Assembly (NCBI RefSeq): GCF_024703995.1
Contig: NZ_JAMXQV010000034.1
Location: forward strand, 58,764 to 122,763
From: Amycolatopsis iheyensis
Lineage (GTDB): Bacteria > Actinomycetota > Actinomycetes > Mycobacteriales > Pseudonocardiaceae
Length of the DNA stretch: 64,000 nucleotides
Reading direction: 5' to 3'
The notes under the pieces were generated by a model that was not told the origin of the DNA, did not search any database, and saw only the letters and a program-made list of their open reading frames with translations. The number at the start of each line of letters is the position of its first letter. Within the stretch, counting starts at the first letter, position 1. Shown here piece after piece: positions 43,953 to 53,800 of the stretch. The translations under genes were made by a program, and so were the position numbers.

Positions 43953-44678
43953 ATGAAACAGAATCTGCGGCGCGCGGCCGTCTACGGGGTGGCCGGGCTG
44001 GCGACCGCCGCGATCGGGGCGGTGACGGCGAACGGGCTGGCGGAGAGCGCGGTCGACAACGCGGCCGCGCCGGCTCCGGCCCCCGCGCCGGTGGCACCCG
44101 CAAAGGTGGCGCCGAAGCCGGTGGAAGTCCTGCCCAAGGCGCTCGTGGCGCCCGCGCCGCCGGTCGCACCGGTGCACCACGTCAAGCCCGCTGCGGCCCA
44201 CAAGCCCGCTGCGGCCCACAAGGCCGCCGCTCCGGCCGCGTTGTCGAAGCCCCGCGTGAAGGTGCGGCAGGCGGTGCCGCAGAAGCGGTACGTGGTGCAG
44301 GCGGCGGCGCAGGCCCCGGCGGCGACTCCGTTGAAGGTCGCTGTCGCACCCTCGACACCGGCGTTGGACAACGCGGTCACGGCGGTCGGCAACGCCCGTC
44401 AGGCAGTCAAGGACGCCGGAAAGGCTTTGCACGACGCCAAGAAGAAGCTCACGCAGTCCGAAAAGGACTTGGAAAAGCTGCGCGACTCGATGAAGCCGAC
44501 GTCGGGCAAGCGGCCCTGCCACGACGCCCCGGCTTCGCACCTGATCAAGAAGACGACGCACACGTCGCACACGTCGGGCACCACGGTCACGAAGACCGCG
44601 AGCTCGTCGGGCAACGGCGCGTCCTCGTGGTCCAGCGCGACGTCGACCAACGGCACGGCCTCGGCCCACGCCGGGTGA
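43953..44678 (+). CDS. Secreted Ala/Pro/Lys-rich protein, 241 aa
   Basis: The ATG at 43953 follows AGGGAG. A signal peptide (VYGVAGLATAAIGAVTANGL) leads to a low-complexity Ala/Pro/Val/Lys/His region (APAPAPAPVAPAKVAPKPVE, then the duplicated HKPAAAHKPAAAHKAAA). A predicted coiled coil follows (AVGNARQAVKDAGKALHDAK, then KKLTQSEKDLEKLRD), and the tail is Ser/Thr-rich. It is cationic and probably wall-associated. It is the first gene of a rightward operon with two glycine-zipper proteins, controlled from the divergent region that carries the tandem motif. No family is recognised. Confidence 0.72.
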   Translation: MKQNLRRAAVYGVAGLATAAIGAVTANGLAESAVDNAAAPAPAPAPVAPAKVAPKPVEVLPKALVAPAPPVAPVHHVKPAAAHKPAAAHKAAAPAALSKPRVKVRQAVPQKRYVVQAAAQAPAATPLKVAVAPSTPALDNAVTAVGNARQAVKDAGKALHDAKKKLTQSEKDLEKLRDSMKPTSGKRPCHDAPASHLIKKTTHTSHTSGTTVTKTASSSGNGASSWSSATSTNGTASAHAG

Positions 44679-44682
44679 CGCC

Positions 44683-45003
44683 ATGACCGCCACGCTGGAG
44701 CCGACCCGGTTCATCGTGATCCCGCAGGAGGTCTGGGAGCACGAAGACGCGCCGCCCCCGCCCGCCGACGAGTTCGAGACCTTTCCGGAAGACGACGTGG
44801 AATTCGTGCCGTGCGAGCCGAAGCCGCTGAGCCTGGCGGCCTACACCGGCCTCGGCGGCGCTTCGGGCTCGCTGGTTTTCGGCATCGCGGCCGGCGTGCT
44901 GATGACGTCGCCGCTGGGCCTGGTGATCGGCGTGGCGGCGGGCGCTTTCGGCGGCCTGATGGGCCACTCGCTGGCCGAAGAACTCTACGAACGAACCCAT
45001 TAG
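44683..45003 (+). CDS. Small membrane protein with glycine zipper, 106 aa
   Basis: It starts four bases after the previous stop. The first 50 residues are acidic and Pro-rich (EHEDAPPPPADEFETFPEDD). They are followed by two Gly/Ala-rich hydrophobic segments (LGGASGSLVFGIAAGVLM and LGLVIGVAAGAFGGLMGHSL) typical of glycine-zipper membrane helices. It lacks a signal peptide. With its neighbours it looks like part of a membrane-inserting or channel-like assembly. Function is unknown. Confidence 0.7.
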   Translation: MTATLEPTRFIVIPQEVWEHEDAPPPPADEFETFPEDDVEFVPCEPKPLSLAAYTGLGGASGSLVFGIAAGVLMTSPLGLVIGVAAGAFGGLMGHSLAEELYERTH

Positions 45004-45022
45004 GTTCGGAAAGGAGACGACA

Positions 45023-46384
45023 GTGGACAAGGTAATCCGAGGATTGGTGGCGGCCGGTTTCGGCGTGGGGGCGGCCGCGGTGTTCGGTGTGCTGGGGGCG
45101 CAGTCCGCGGACGCGGCCCCGGCGCCGGCACCGCCGAGTTCGCCCGCGGACATCGCGAAGCAGGATGCCGCGGACAAACGGACCGCCCAACGCCCGAAGG
45201 TGAACTCGGCTGCGGAAAACACGAAGCAGGACGCGGAGGACAAGCGTACGGCGCAGGACGCCGGGAATCCGGAGCGGAAGGCGGCCCGTGCACAGGGCCG
45301 TAAGAACGAAGACCAGCAGAAGTCCGAGTCGAAAAAGGACCAGCCGAGGGCGAATTCGTCCGATGATGACCGGAAGCAGGACGCGGAGGACAAGCGTACG
45401 GCGCAGGATGCGGGGAATCCGGAGCGGAAGGCGGATCGTGCGAAGGGGCGCGAGAAGGCTGAGCGGCGGAAGTCCGAGTCGGATGAGGAGCAGCCGAGGG
45501 CGAATTCGTCCGATGATGACCGGAAGCAGGATGCCGAGGACAAGCGTACGGCGCAGGATGCCGGGAATCCCGAGCGGAAAGCGGATCGCGCGAAGGGCCG
45601 TGAGAAGGCCGAGCAGCTGAGGGCCGAGCGCAGGGTGAATTCGTCCGCTGACGATCTGAAGCAGGATGCGGAAGACAAGCGTACGGCGCAGGATGCCGGG
45701 AATCCGGAGCGGAAAGCGGACCGCGCGAAGGGCCGGGAAGCCGCGGACCTCGAAGCAGCTGAACGTGACGCGGAGTCGTCCGGATTCAGCTTTACGGATG
45801 GTCTCGCCACCACCGGCGCGACCGGTGACGGCGTCAACGAGGCGTCAAAAGAAGCGCTGAAAGAGGCTAGGAAGGAGGCTGTGAAGAAGGCCCGCGCAGC
45901 TCGCGACGCGGCGAACGCCTACGCCAAGGCGTCAAAGGCCGCGCGACAGCGCGGTGTCGTGTCGGCGGCAGAGCGTGCGCGGATCGCCGGTCTCAACGCG
46001 AAGGCGGTTGCCGCGGCTGACGAGGCGAAGGCCGCGATCTTCGACGGCACGAAGGTGCCGAAGGTGGTCGGAAAGTTCGCCGGCAAGATATCTCCGGTGG
46101 CTATCATCGCCAGCGAGGCGTACGAGATCGGGGAGAACGGCAAGCCCTGGGACGAAGCCGTCGCCGAAGGCGTCGGCGCGTTTGTCGGAGGCGCCCTCGG
46201 TGCGGCCGGCGGTGGGGCGCTGGGAACCGTGGCGGTGCCCGTCCCCGGCGTCGGGACCGCGGTCGGCGCCACAGCGGGCTCACTGGCCGGTGGCTACCTC
46301 GGCGGTGCCGCCGCTGATAGCGGCTACAAGTGGCTGAAGCAGAACATTCACACGCCGCCGGGCTATCACCGCTTGGAGAAGTAG
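45023..46384 (+). CDS. Secreted charged-repeat protein with C-terminal glycine zipper, 453 aa
   Basis: The ATG at 45023 follows GGAAAGGAG. A signal peptide ending SADAA precedes five copies of a highly charged repeat built on KQDAEDKRTAQDAGNPERKA (units of about 50, 50 and 45 residues, residues about 46-250). A helical Lys/Ala-rich region follows (SKEALKEARKEAVKKARAAR). The C-terminal 110 residues carry a long Gly/Ala hydrophobic zipper (GAFVGGALGAAGGGALGTVA, then GVGTAVGATAGSLAGGYLGG) and end in WLKQNIHTPPGYHRLEK. Such zippers occur in membrane-inserting toxins and secretion proteins. The exact role is unknown. A strong terminator follows. Confidence 0.75.
   Translation: MDKVIRGLVAAGFGVGAAAVFGVLGAQSADAAPAPAPPSSPADIAKQDAADKRTAQRPKVNSAAENTKQDAEDKRTAQDAGNPERKAARAQGRKNEDQQKSESKKDQPRANSSDDDRKQDAEDKRTAQDAGNPERKADRAKGREKAERRKSESDEEQPRANSSDDDRKQDAEDKRTAQDAGNPERKADRAKGREKAEQLRAERRVNSSADDLKQDAEDKRTAQDAGNPERKADRAKGREAADLEAAERDAESSGFSFTDGLATTGATGDGVNEASKEALKEARKEAVKKARAARDAANAYAKASKAARQRGVVSAAERARIAGLNAKAVAAADEAKAAIFDGTKVPKVVGKFAGKISPVAIIASEAYEIGENGKPWDEAVAEGVGAFVGGALGAAGGGALGTVAVPVPGVGTAVGATAGSLAGGYLGGAAADSGYKWLKQNIHTPPGYHRLEK
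45158..45780 (+). repeat. Five direct repeats encoding the KQDAEDKRTAQDAGNPERK module
   Basis: Copies begin at 45158 (short), 45224, 45374, 45524 and 45659. The spacings of 150, 150 and 135 bases are in frame. The copies are nearly identical at the DNA level, indicating recent tandem expansion; copy number may vary between strains. Confidence 0.9.
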
Positions 46385-46397
46385 GCCTCGGACCAGG

Positions 46398-46427
46398 GGT
46401 GGGTGGCGCACGTCCGCGCCACCCACC
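46398..46427 (+). terminator. Perfect 12-bp hairpin after the repeat-protein operon
   Basis: GGTGGGTGGCGC (46398-46409) pairs perfectly with GCGCCACCCACC (46416-46427) across a six-base loop. It lies 14 bases after the stop and just before the next promoter. Confidence 0.8.
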
Positions 46428-46430
46428 ACG

Positions 46431-46483
46431 GCGGATGTACCGCGGATGGCCCGTTTCCGTACCTGGTCGCTTACGCTGAGCAG
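46431..46483 (+). promoter_or_regulatory. Tandem GCGGATG site and promoter of the MoxR operon
   Basis: GGCGGATGTACC and CGCGGATGGCCC (46430-46451) form an 11-bp-period pair. TACGCT (46472-46477) lies six bases before GTG 46484. The second repeat starts 30 bases upstream of the -10 box, matching the geometry at 40701. Confidence 0.6.
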
Positions 46484-46536
46484 GTGGCAGGATGGGGCCG
46501 AACGGTCCAGTGGGGTCGACGCCGGAGGGGGCAAGG

Positions 46537-46540
<4 letters not shown>
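46484..46540 (+). CDS. Leaderless 18-codon mini-ORF coupled to the MoxR gene
   Basis: GTG 46484 stands six bases after TACGCT and opens an 18-codon frame (VAGWGRTVQWGRRRRGQG) whose TGA overlaps the MoxR GTG (GTGA at 46537-46540). This mirrors the mini-ORF at 38762. It may serve translational coupling rather than encode a functional peptide. Confidence 0.42.
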
Positions 46541-47496
<956 letters not shown>

Positions 47497-47498
47497 CC

Positions 47499-48623
47499 AT
47501 GCGGCTGACCACCCGCGGCGTCGCCCTGCTCGTGGTGTCGGTGCTGCTGCTCGTGGCCGCCGAATGGCTGGGCTTCGTGCTGTTCCGCGTCCTCGGTGCG
47601 GTCGGGCTGGCCGCGGTGATCGCCGCCGTCGCCGTCACCGCGCGCGGCCTGCGTGTCGACGTCGAGCGCGAGGTGTACCCGGACCGCGTCGAGCGCGGCC
47701 GCCCGGCGCTCGCGAAGCTGCAGGTGCGCAACCCGGCCACCCGTCGCCAACGCGGGTTCGACGCCCTCGACAAGGCGGGCAGCACCGTCCGCACCGTGCG
47801 GGTCCGGCCCCTGGCTCCGGATGCCGAGGCGACCTACCGCTACGAGCTGCCGACCGGCACCCGCGGCCGGATGCCGGTCGGGCCGCTGGCGCTGCACCGC
47901 CTCGACCCGTTCGGACTGGCCCGCAACCGGCTGGTCGCCGGCGAAGTCGCCACGCTCTGGGTACACCCGCGCCGGCATCCCGCCCGCGCCCTGATCGGCG
48001 GCTATCCGCGCCACCACCACGACGGCGCCACGACGGACGACTCATTGCGCGGCTCCCTCGATCTCCGGGACGTCCGCGAGTACCAGCCCGGCGACGAAGT
48101 CCGGCACCTGCACTGGAAAGCCACCGCGCGGACCGGCCGGATGATGGTCCGCGACTACGCGGATCCGCAGCAGCCGCGGTTCACACTCCTGCTCGACACT
48201 CGCTCGGCGACCTTCCCGCCCGCGGTGTTCGAGGAGGCCGTCGACGTCGCCGCGTCGCTGCTGCACGCGTCCGCGATGGCCGGGCACCACACCCGGCTCG
48301 TCTGCTCCGGTGGCGCCGACCTCGCCACGAGCGGCGGCCCGCTCGCGTCGCGGCTCCTGCTGGACGAGCTGTGCCAGCTCGGCCAAGACAGCGGCCAGGC
48401 GCTCGTGCCGCGGGAGCTGACGGCCGCACGCGACCAGGGTGGCTGCCTGACGGTCGTGACCACCGGCGGGCTCGACGGACTCGCGGCCCTGCGGCCGCGC
48501 TACTCGTCCCTGTTCCTCGTCGATCTCCTGCCCGGCAAGCCCTTCGCGGTGCCGGGTGTGCGGGTGATCAGCGCCGCCGACGCCGCGCACGCCGTGCGCC
48601 GCTGGAACGAGGTCGTGGGATGA
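47499..48623 (+). CDS. DUF58 membrane protein, MoxR partner
   Basis: This 374-residue protein has two N-terminal membrane helices (residues about 8-28 and 30-48), a beta-rich extracytoplasmic-like part, and the DUF58 core motif REYQPGDEVRHLHWKATART near residue 190. This is followed by the VWA-like MMVRDYADPQQPRFTLLLDT. The gene is sandwiched between MoxR and a transglutaminase-like gene with a 4-base overlap (ATGA). The trio is a conserved actinobacterial arrangement thought to assemble or activate envelope complexes. Confidence 0.93.
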   Translation: MRLTTRGVALLVVSVLLLVAAEWLGFVLFRVLGAVGLAAVIAAVAVTARGLRVDVEREVYPDRVERGRPALAKLQVRNPATRRQRGFDALDKAGSTVRTVRVRPLAPDAEATYRYELPTGTRGRMPVGPLALHRLDPFGLARNRLVAGEVATLWVHPRRHPARALIGGYPRHHHDGATTDDSLRGSLDLRDVREYQPGDEVRHLHWKATARTGRMMVRDYADPQQPRFTLLLDTRSATFPPAVFEEAVDVAASLLHASAMAGHHTRLVCSGGADLATSGGPLASRLLLDELCQLGQDSGQALVPRELTAARDQGGCLTVVTTGGLDGLAALRPRYSSLFLVDLLPGKPFAVPGVRVISAADAAHAVRRWNEVVG

Positions 48624-50749
48624 GCCGCCTCGCCGTGGTTCCCGTCCTGCTCGCCGCCGCTGTCGCCGGGCTGTTCTTCGTTCCGGTCTTCGGGGCGACG
48701 GCGTTGCTCGCCCCCCTCGGCGTCCCGCTGCTGCTGATCTTCGTCGTCGCGGAGATATGCGCGCGGTGGGAATCCGTGGCACTGTGGCGGCCGCCGCTGC
48801 TGCTCGTCGCCGGGCTCATCGGTGTGATCGAGACGGTCCTCTTCCCGACCACGGCGTCCGGAATTCCCACCGGGGAAACGTTTTCCGTGCTCGCCACCGG
48901 GGTGACCGACTCCTGGCGGCTCGCTCTGCAGTCGACCTGGCCCGCCCGCCCCGACGCCGCTTCGCTGTTGTTCGTCCCGTTGCTGGTGCTGCTGGCCGGA
49001 GTGATCGGAGTCGAACTGCTGCGGCTGCGCCGGCCGCTGGTCGCGTTGGTCCCGAGCTTCGCCGTCGTCGTGCTGAGCCAGTTTTTCGTCGGGCTGTCAG
49101 GGTTTCCGGCACTCTTCGGCGCGTTCGGATACGCGGCCGTGGCGGCCGGGCTGTGCGCGTTGCTGCCGCAGGCCGACGCCGAGGGCAACCGAGGGATGAG
49201 ACCCATGTGGGCGCTGGCCGTCCCGGCGCTCGTCCTCGGCGTGGCGGGCGCGCTCGTCACCGGCCTCCTCCTGCCCACGCCCGTTCCCGGGTACTCGCTG
49301 AAGCAGGACCAGGTCGCGCCGCTCGGCGCCCGCGTCGCGAGCCCGCTCGACGACATGGCCCACCGCCTGGAACATCCGGACACCCCGCTGTTCTCCTTCC
49401 GGGGTGACGCCGACACCGACCGGTGGCCGCTGGTCGTGCTCGACGATTTCGACGGCGCCAACTGGACGCCCGGCAGCCGCTACCGTCGATTGGGCACCGA
49501 ACTCACGCCCGGCCCCGCGGTGACAACGACGTCGCAGCGCCGGACGGCGACGATCACCATCAGCGGGCTCACCGGTCCCTGGCTGCCGACCCAGACCTGG
49601 CCCGCGGCGGTCGGCGAAGTCGCGCCGCTGGTCGAGGAGTCGCAGGGCACGCTCTGGCTGCCGCACGCCGGCAACGCGCCGACGACGTACACGCTGAGCT
49701 GGTGGTCGCCGCAGCTCAACCCGGCGGACCTGCTCGACGCGCGGCTCGACCCGGCCGCACCCGGTGGCCTGGCGGGCGTCGGTGACCTCCCACCGGAGGT
49801 CGGGAAGCTGGCGCAGGAGGCCGTCGGCGAGCTGCGCCCGAGCTTCCGGACGGCGCTCGCGCTGGAGCGGTTCCTGCGCGAGCGCTGTCGGCTGGCCACC
49901 GGCGCGGGGCTGCCGAGCGGGCACGGCTGGCCGCAGCTGAAGAAGTTCCTCTTCGAAACCAAGCTCGGCACGAGCGAGCAGTTCGCGAGCGCGTATGTCG
50001 CGATGGCGCGGTCGCTCGGCATCCCGGCCCGGCTGGTGGTCGGCTTCCGGACGCCGGACAGACCGGACGCGAGTGGCGCCTACACCGTGCACAACGGCGA
50101 TGTCGTGGCGTGGCCGGAGGTCGCGGTCGCCGGTGCCGGCTGGGTCGCGCTGGATCCGGCCGGTGCCGCCCGGACCGGCGCGAGCAGCGGCAACACCGGT
50201 CTCGCCGCGGTGACGCAGCAGGCCCGCGCGCAGCTGCCGCCGGCGGAGCAGCTCCGGGACCGGCCGCTCCCCGGCGACGGCCCTGGTCCCGGTGACGGCG
50301 CCGGCGAGGGTGGATGGACGTTCCCGACAGCTCTCCTCTTGATCGGACTGGCAGCGCTGCTCGTGCTGTGGTTCGGCGGGATTCCACTGCTCAAGAGCTT
50401 GCGGGCGTGGCGGAGGCGGCGCCGGCCGGGCATCGAGGCGGTGATCGGCGCGTACCGTGAGGTCAAGGACCGGCTGCGCGAGCACCGCGTCCCGTGCACC
50501 GCTGGGATGACCGTCCGCGACTTGGCGGTGGCCGCGCACGGCGTCGGCGGCGAGCCGACAACGGATGGGCTTCGTCTGCTGAAGTCCACAATGGACGTCG
50601 CATTGTGGTCGGGCGTCGGAGTGGGTGTGCACTCCGGGCCGCAGGCTTGGGCCGCGGTACGCGAAGTCCGGCGCGGCCTGGCGCGGCGCGGAGTGCGTGC
50701 CCGGCTGCGTGCCGCGGTGGACCCGCGCACGCTGTTGACCCGGTTCTGA
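48620..50749 (+). CDS. TgpA-like membrane protein with degenerate transglutaminase domain
   Basis: This 709-residue protein has six or so N-terminal membrane helices (DUF3488/TgpA type, residues 1-225). An extracytoplasmic transglutaminase-like domain follows, with one more helix near residue 570 and a cytoplasmic DUF4129-like tail. In the core, KLGTSEQFASAYVAMARSLG then IPARLVVGFR shows Ser where active enzymes have Cys (GxCxQFA). VHNGDVVAWPEV lacks the His of the usual HAWxEV; the Asp in WVALDPAG remains. It is therefore probably not a transglutaminase but a structural or binding relative. It is the last gene of the MoxR operon. Confidence 0.92.
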   Translation: MSRLAVVPVLLAAAVAGLFFVPVFGATALLAPLGVPLLLIFVVAEICARWESVALWRPPLLLVAGLIGVIETVLFPTTASGIPTGETFSVLATGVTDSWRLALQSTWPARPDAASLLFVPLLVLLAGVIGVELLRLRRPLVALVPSFAVVVLSQFFVGLSGFPALFGAFGYAAVAAGLCALLPQADAEGNRGMRPMWALAVPALVLGVAGALVTGLLLPTPVPGYSLKQDQVAPLGARVASPLDDMAHRLEHPDTPLFSFRGDADTDRWPLVVLDDFDGANWTPGSRYRRLGTELTPGPAVTTTSQRRTATITISGLTGPWLPTQTWPAAVGEVAPLVEESQGTLWLPHAGNAPTTYTLSWWSPQLNPADLLDARLDPAAPGGLAGVGDLPPEVGKLAQEAVGELRPSFRTALALERFLRERCRLATGAGLPSGHGWPQLKKFLFETKLGTSEQFASAYVAMARSLGIPARLVVGFRTPDRPDASGAYTVHNGDVVAWPEVAVAGAGWVALDPAGAARTGASSGNTGLAAVTQQARAQLPPAEQLRDRPLPGDGPGPGDGAGEGGWTFPTALLLIGLAALLVLWFGGIPLLKSLRAWRRRRRPGIEAVIGAYREVKDRLREHRVPCTAGMTVRDLAVAAHGVGGEPTTDGLRLLKSTMDVALWSGVGVGVHSGPQAWAAVREVRRGLARRGVRARLRAAVDPRTLLTRF

Positions 50750-50886
50750 GCACCCGCGCTGAAGAAGCCGTGCGTTCGCATCCGGGGTGAGCGCCTGGTT
50801 TCGGCCACTGCTGTCGGTGAAAGGTCGAGCGCTCCCTGTGCCACGGTGCCGCCACCTTTCCGCACTGCCCATCCTCCCCGGGGGCG

Positions 50887-53800
50887 TCAAACTTCCGATC
50901 GACGGGGTGAGGGACCCGGTCCACCCGGGGACTGGTGGTCACCGAGCCGGCCGAGCTCGGCGGCGATCCGGTCCGCGATCGGCAGGTCGGTCGCCCGCGC
51001 CATGGACAACGCCGTGGTCCAGTGCGTCGCTGCCGACCGGTGGTCTCCGGCGGACAGGGACGTTCTGGCCAGGCCATCGTGCGCGAGCACGTCGGTGTAG
51101 CTGCTTCTGTCCCGCGTGGACAGTTGCAGCGCCTGGATGAAGCAGTGCCGGGCGTCCTCCACCGTGCCGGCCGCCGCGTGGATCCGGCCGAGGGCTGTCA
51201 GTGCCCGGTTCTCGACGTCTCTGTGCCCGATGTCGCGGGCGAGAGCCAGCGCGGTCCGGCCTTGCCGGAGCGCGTCGTCGATCCGGCCTTGCGCGCGGAA
51301 CGTCTCGGCCAGGAACACGAGACTGCGCGCTTCGACTTCGGTGGCGCCGATCCGGTGGGCCAGCGAGCCTGCTTGTTCCAGGTACCACCGGCTGTCATCG
51401 GTGTCACCGCGCTCGGTCAGGGCGTAGCCGAGGTTGAGCAGGGCGGTGGCTTCGAGGTACGGGTTGTCCAGGTCGGTCAGCGCCAGTACCTCACGGCTGC
51501 AGTCGATCGCCGCGTCGTAGTCTTCGACACCGGTGTGGGCGACGCCGAGGTTGAGCAGCGGCGCCGCCCGGTCGCGCGGTGTTCCGCCGGTGAGCAGGCT
51601 CGTGGCGCGCAGCAGCGTCGGGATCGCCTCGCGGAAGTGTCCTTTGCGGATGTGCGCGATCCCGATGTTGGTGTGCACGCGTCCGGCGCCGAGCTCGTCG
51701 CCCAGTTCTTCCTCGAGCGCGAGCGCGATCCGCAACGTGTGCAGTGCCGCGTCCAACTGCCGGACGGCGATGAGCGCGAGGCCCTTGTTCCGGTGCAGCA
51801 CCGCTTCGGTTCGGTGGTCGCCGTGGGCCTTGGCCATGTCCAGCCCGCGTTCGTAGACGTCGAGCGCCTCGGCGAGGTATCCGCGCCGGACCAGCAGCGG
51901 GCCGAAGGTGACTGCGACGTCGGACGCGATGTCCGGCACCGCGTGCTTGGTCGCCACTTGCAGAGTGGCCACGAGGTTGCGGTGTTCCGCGGCGACCACG
52001 CCTCGCGCTTCTTCGGCGGATTCGAGGAGCGGGTCGCCGGGTTCACCGGGTGTGGCACCCGACCGCCCGGGGTCGAGGACCCGTTCGGCCGCCCGGCCGA
52101 GTGCGAGGTAGTGCTCCAGCAGCCGCCGGATCGCCGCGTGGCGTTCGGCTGCCGTGCATTCCTCGAGGACCGTCGTGTGGGCGTACTGGCGGAGCAGGTC
52201 GTGGAAGTGGTAACGCGTCGCAGCGTGTTGCGCCAGCAGGTTCGCGTCGACGAGGTCCTCCAGCAAGCGGCCGGCCGCGATCACCGGCACACCGAGGATC
52301 GCCGCCGCTGCGTGCGCGTCGAAATCGCCGCCCGGCATGAGCCCGAGCAACCTGAACCCGGCGCGCTCGGCCGCGCCGAGGTGCTGGTAGGACACGGCGA
52401 ACGCCGCGGCGACACTGCGGTCTCCGGCGGCGAGCTCGCCGAGCCGGTGGTCCTCGTCCCGCAGCAGTTCGGCGAGGAACCTGGGGGTCCACGTCGGTCG
52501 TGCGCGCAGTCGTGACGCCGCGATCCGGATCGCCAGCGGGAGCCGGTCGCAGAGGCTGATGATCTCCTGCACGACGTCCGCGTCCATCGCCGGGCGTCCC
52601 GGTTCGGCGATCCGGCGGAAGAGTTCGGCTGCTTCGTCGGCGCTCAGCAGGTCGAGGGAGAGCGACGTCGCACCTTCGAGCATCGCCAGCCGCCGCCGGC
52701 TCGTCACGATGACCTGGACGCCCGGGGTGCCCGGCAGCAGCGGCCGGATCTGGGCGGCGTCGGCGGCGTTGTCGAGCACGATGAGCATCCGACGGCTGGC
52801 CACCGAGGCCCGCCACAGGTCGGCGCGGCGGTCGAGGTCCTCCGGGATCCGCTCCGGCTGGACGCCGACGCCCCGTAGCAAGGCGTCCAAGGCCGTGGAC
52901 GCCGGTGTCGGGGACTGGCCCGGTGTGTGACCGTGGAGGTCGAGGAAGAGCTGGCCGTCCGGATGCTGATCGGAAAGCAGGTGCCCGGCCCGGATCGCCA
53001 GCGTCGTCTTGCCGATGCCGGGCATCCCGTCGAGGGCTGTGATGACGACCGCGCTGCCGTCCGCTTCTCGGGTCAGGCCGATCAGCTGGTCGATCTCCTT
53101 GGTCCGGCCGGTGAAGTCGGCGACGACTCGTGGCAGGTACCGGCGCTCTCCGGGGATCTCGGTGACCTCGGATTCGGCGATCTCCTCGAGGATGTGTTCG
53201 TACTGCGCCTTCAGCTCCCGGCCGGGATCGACGCCCAGCTCGTCCGCCAGAAGGATCCTGGTCCGCGCGTACACCTGCAGCGCTTCGGCCGCTCGGCCGT
53301 CGTGGTGCAGGACGGCCATCTGCCTGGCGACCAGCGTTTCCCGGACGGGGTGCCGGGCCACGAGACCGGCCACCCGCGCGGCCAGGCCGCCAGTGGCGCC
53401 CAGGTGCAGGCGGAGCTGGATCAGCAGCTCATGGGCGGCGAGGAACTCTTCGTCGAGGATCGCCGCGGCGTCGGTGAAGGCTCGCCCGTCCAAGCCGGTC
53501 AGCGCGTTCCCGCGCCAGAGCCCGAGCGCCGAATCGAGCAGGGTTGCCGCTGACCGGGGATCGGCCGGCGCTAGCTTCCTGGCTTGGCCGACCAGCTGCT
53601 GGAAACGCAGGGAATCGACGTCGTTCTCCGCCACGACCAGCCGGTAGCTTCCGCCTTCGCTGGTGATGGCCGCGCGAGCATCGCCCAACGCGCCTCGCAA
53701 TTTGGCGACGGTGTTGTAGACCTGGTCGCGCGCAGTCGAGGGTGGTGACTCATCCCAGAGCGCGTCGATCACCTGAGACGGGCGGAGGGAGTGGTTCGCA

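Noticed and set aside
45158..45780. Possible CRISPR array
   Set aside because: The repeats are 135-150 bases, in frame and continuous without unique spacers. They encode a protein repeat.
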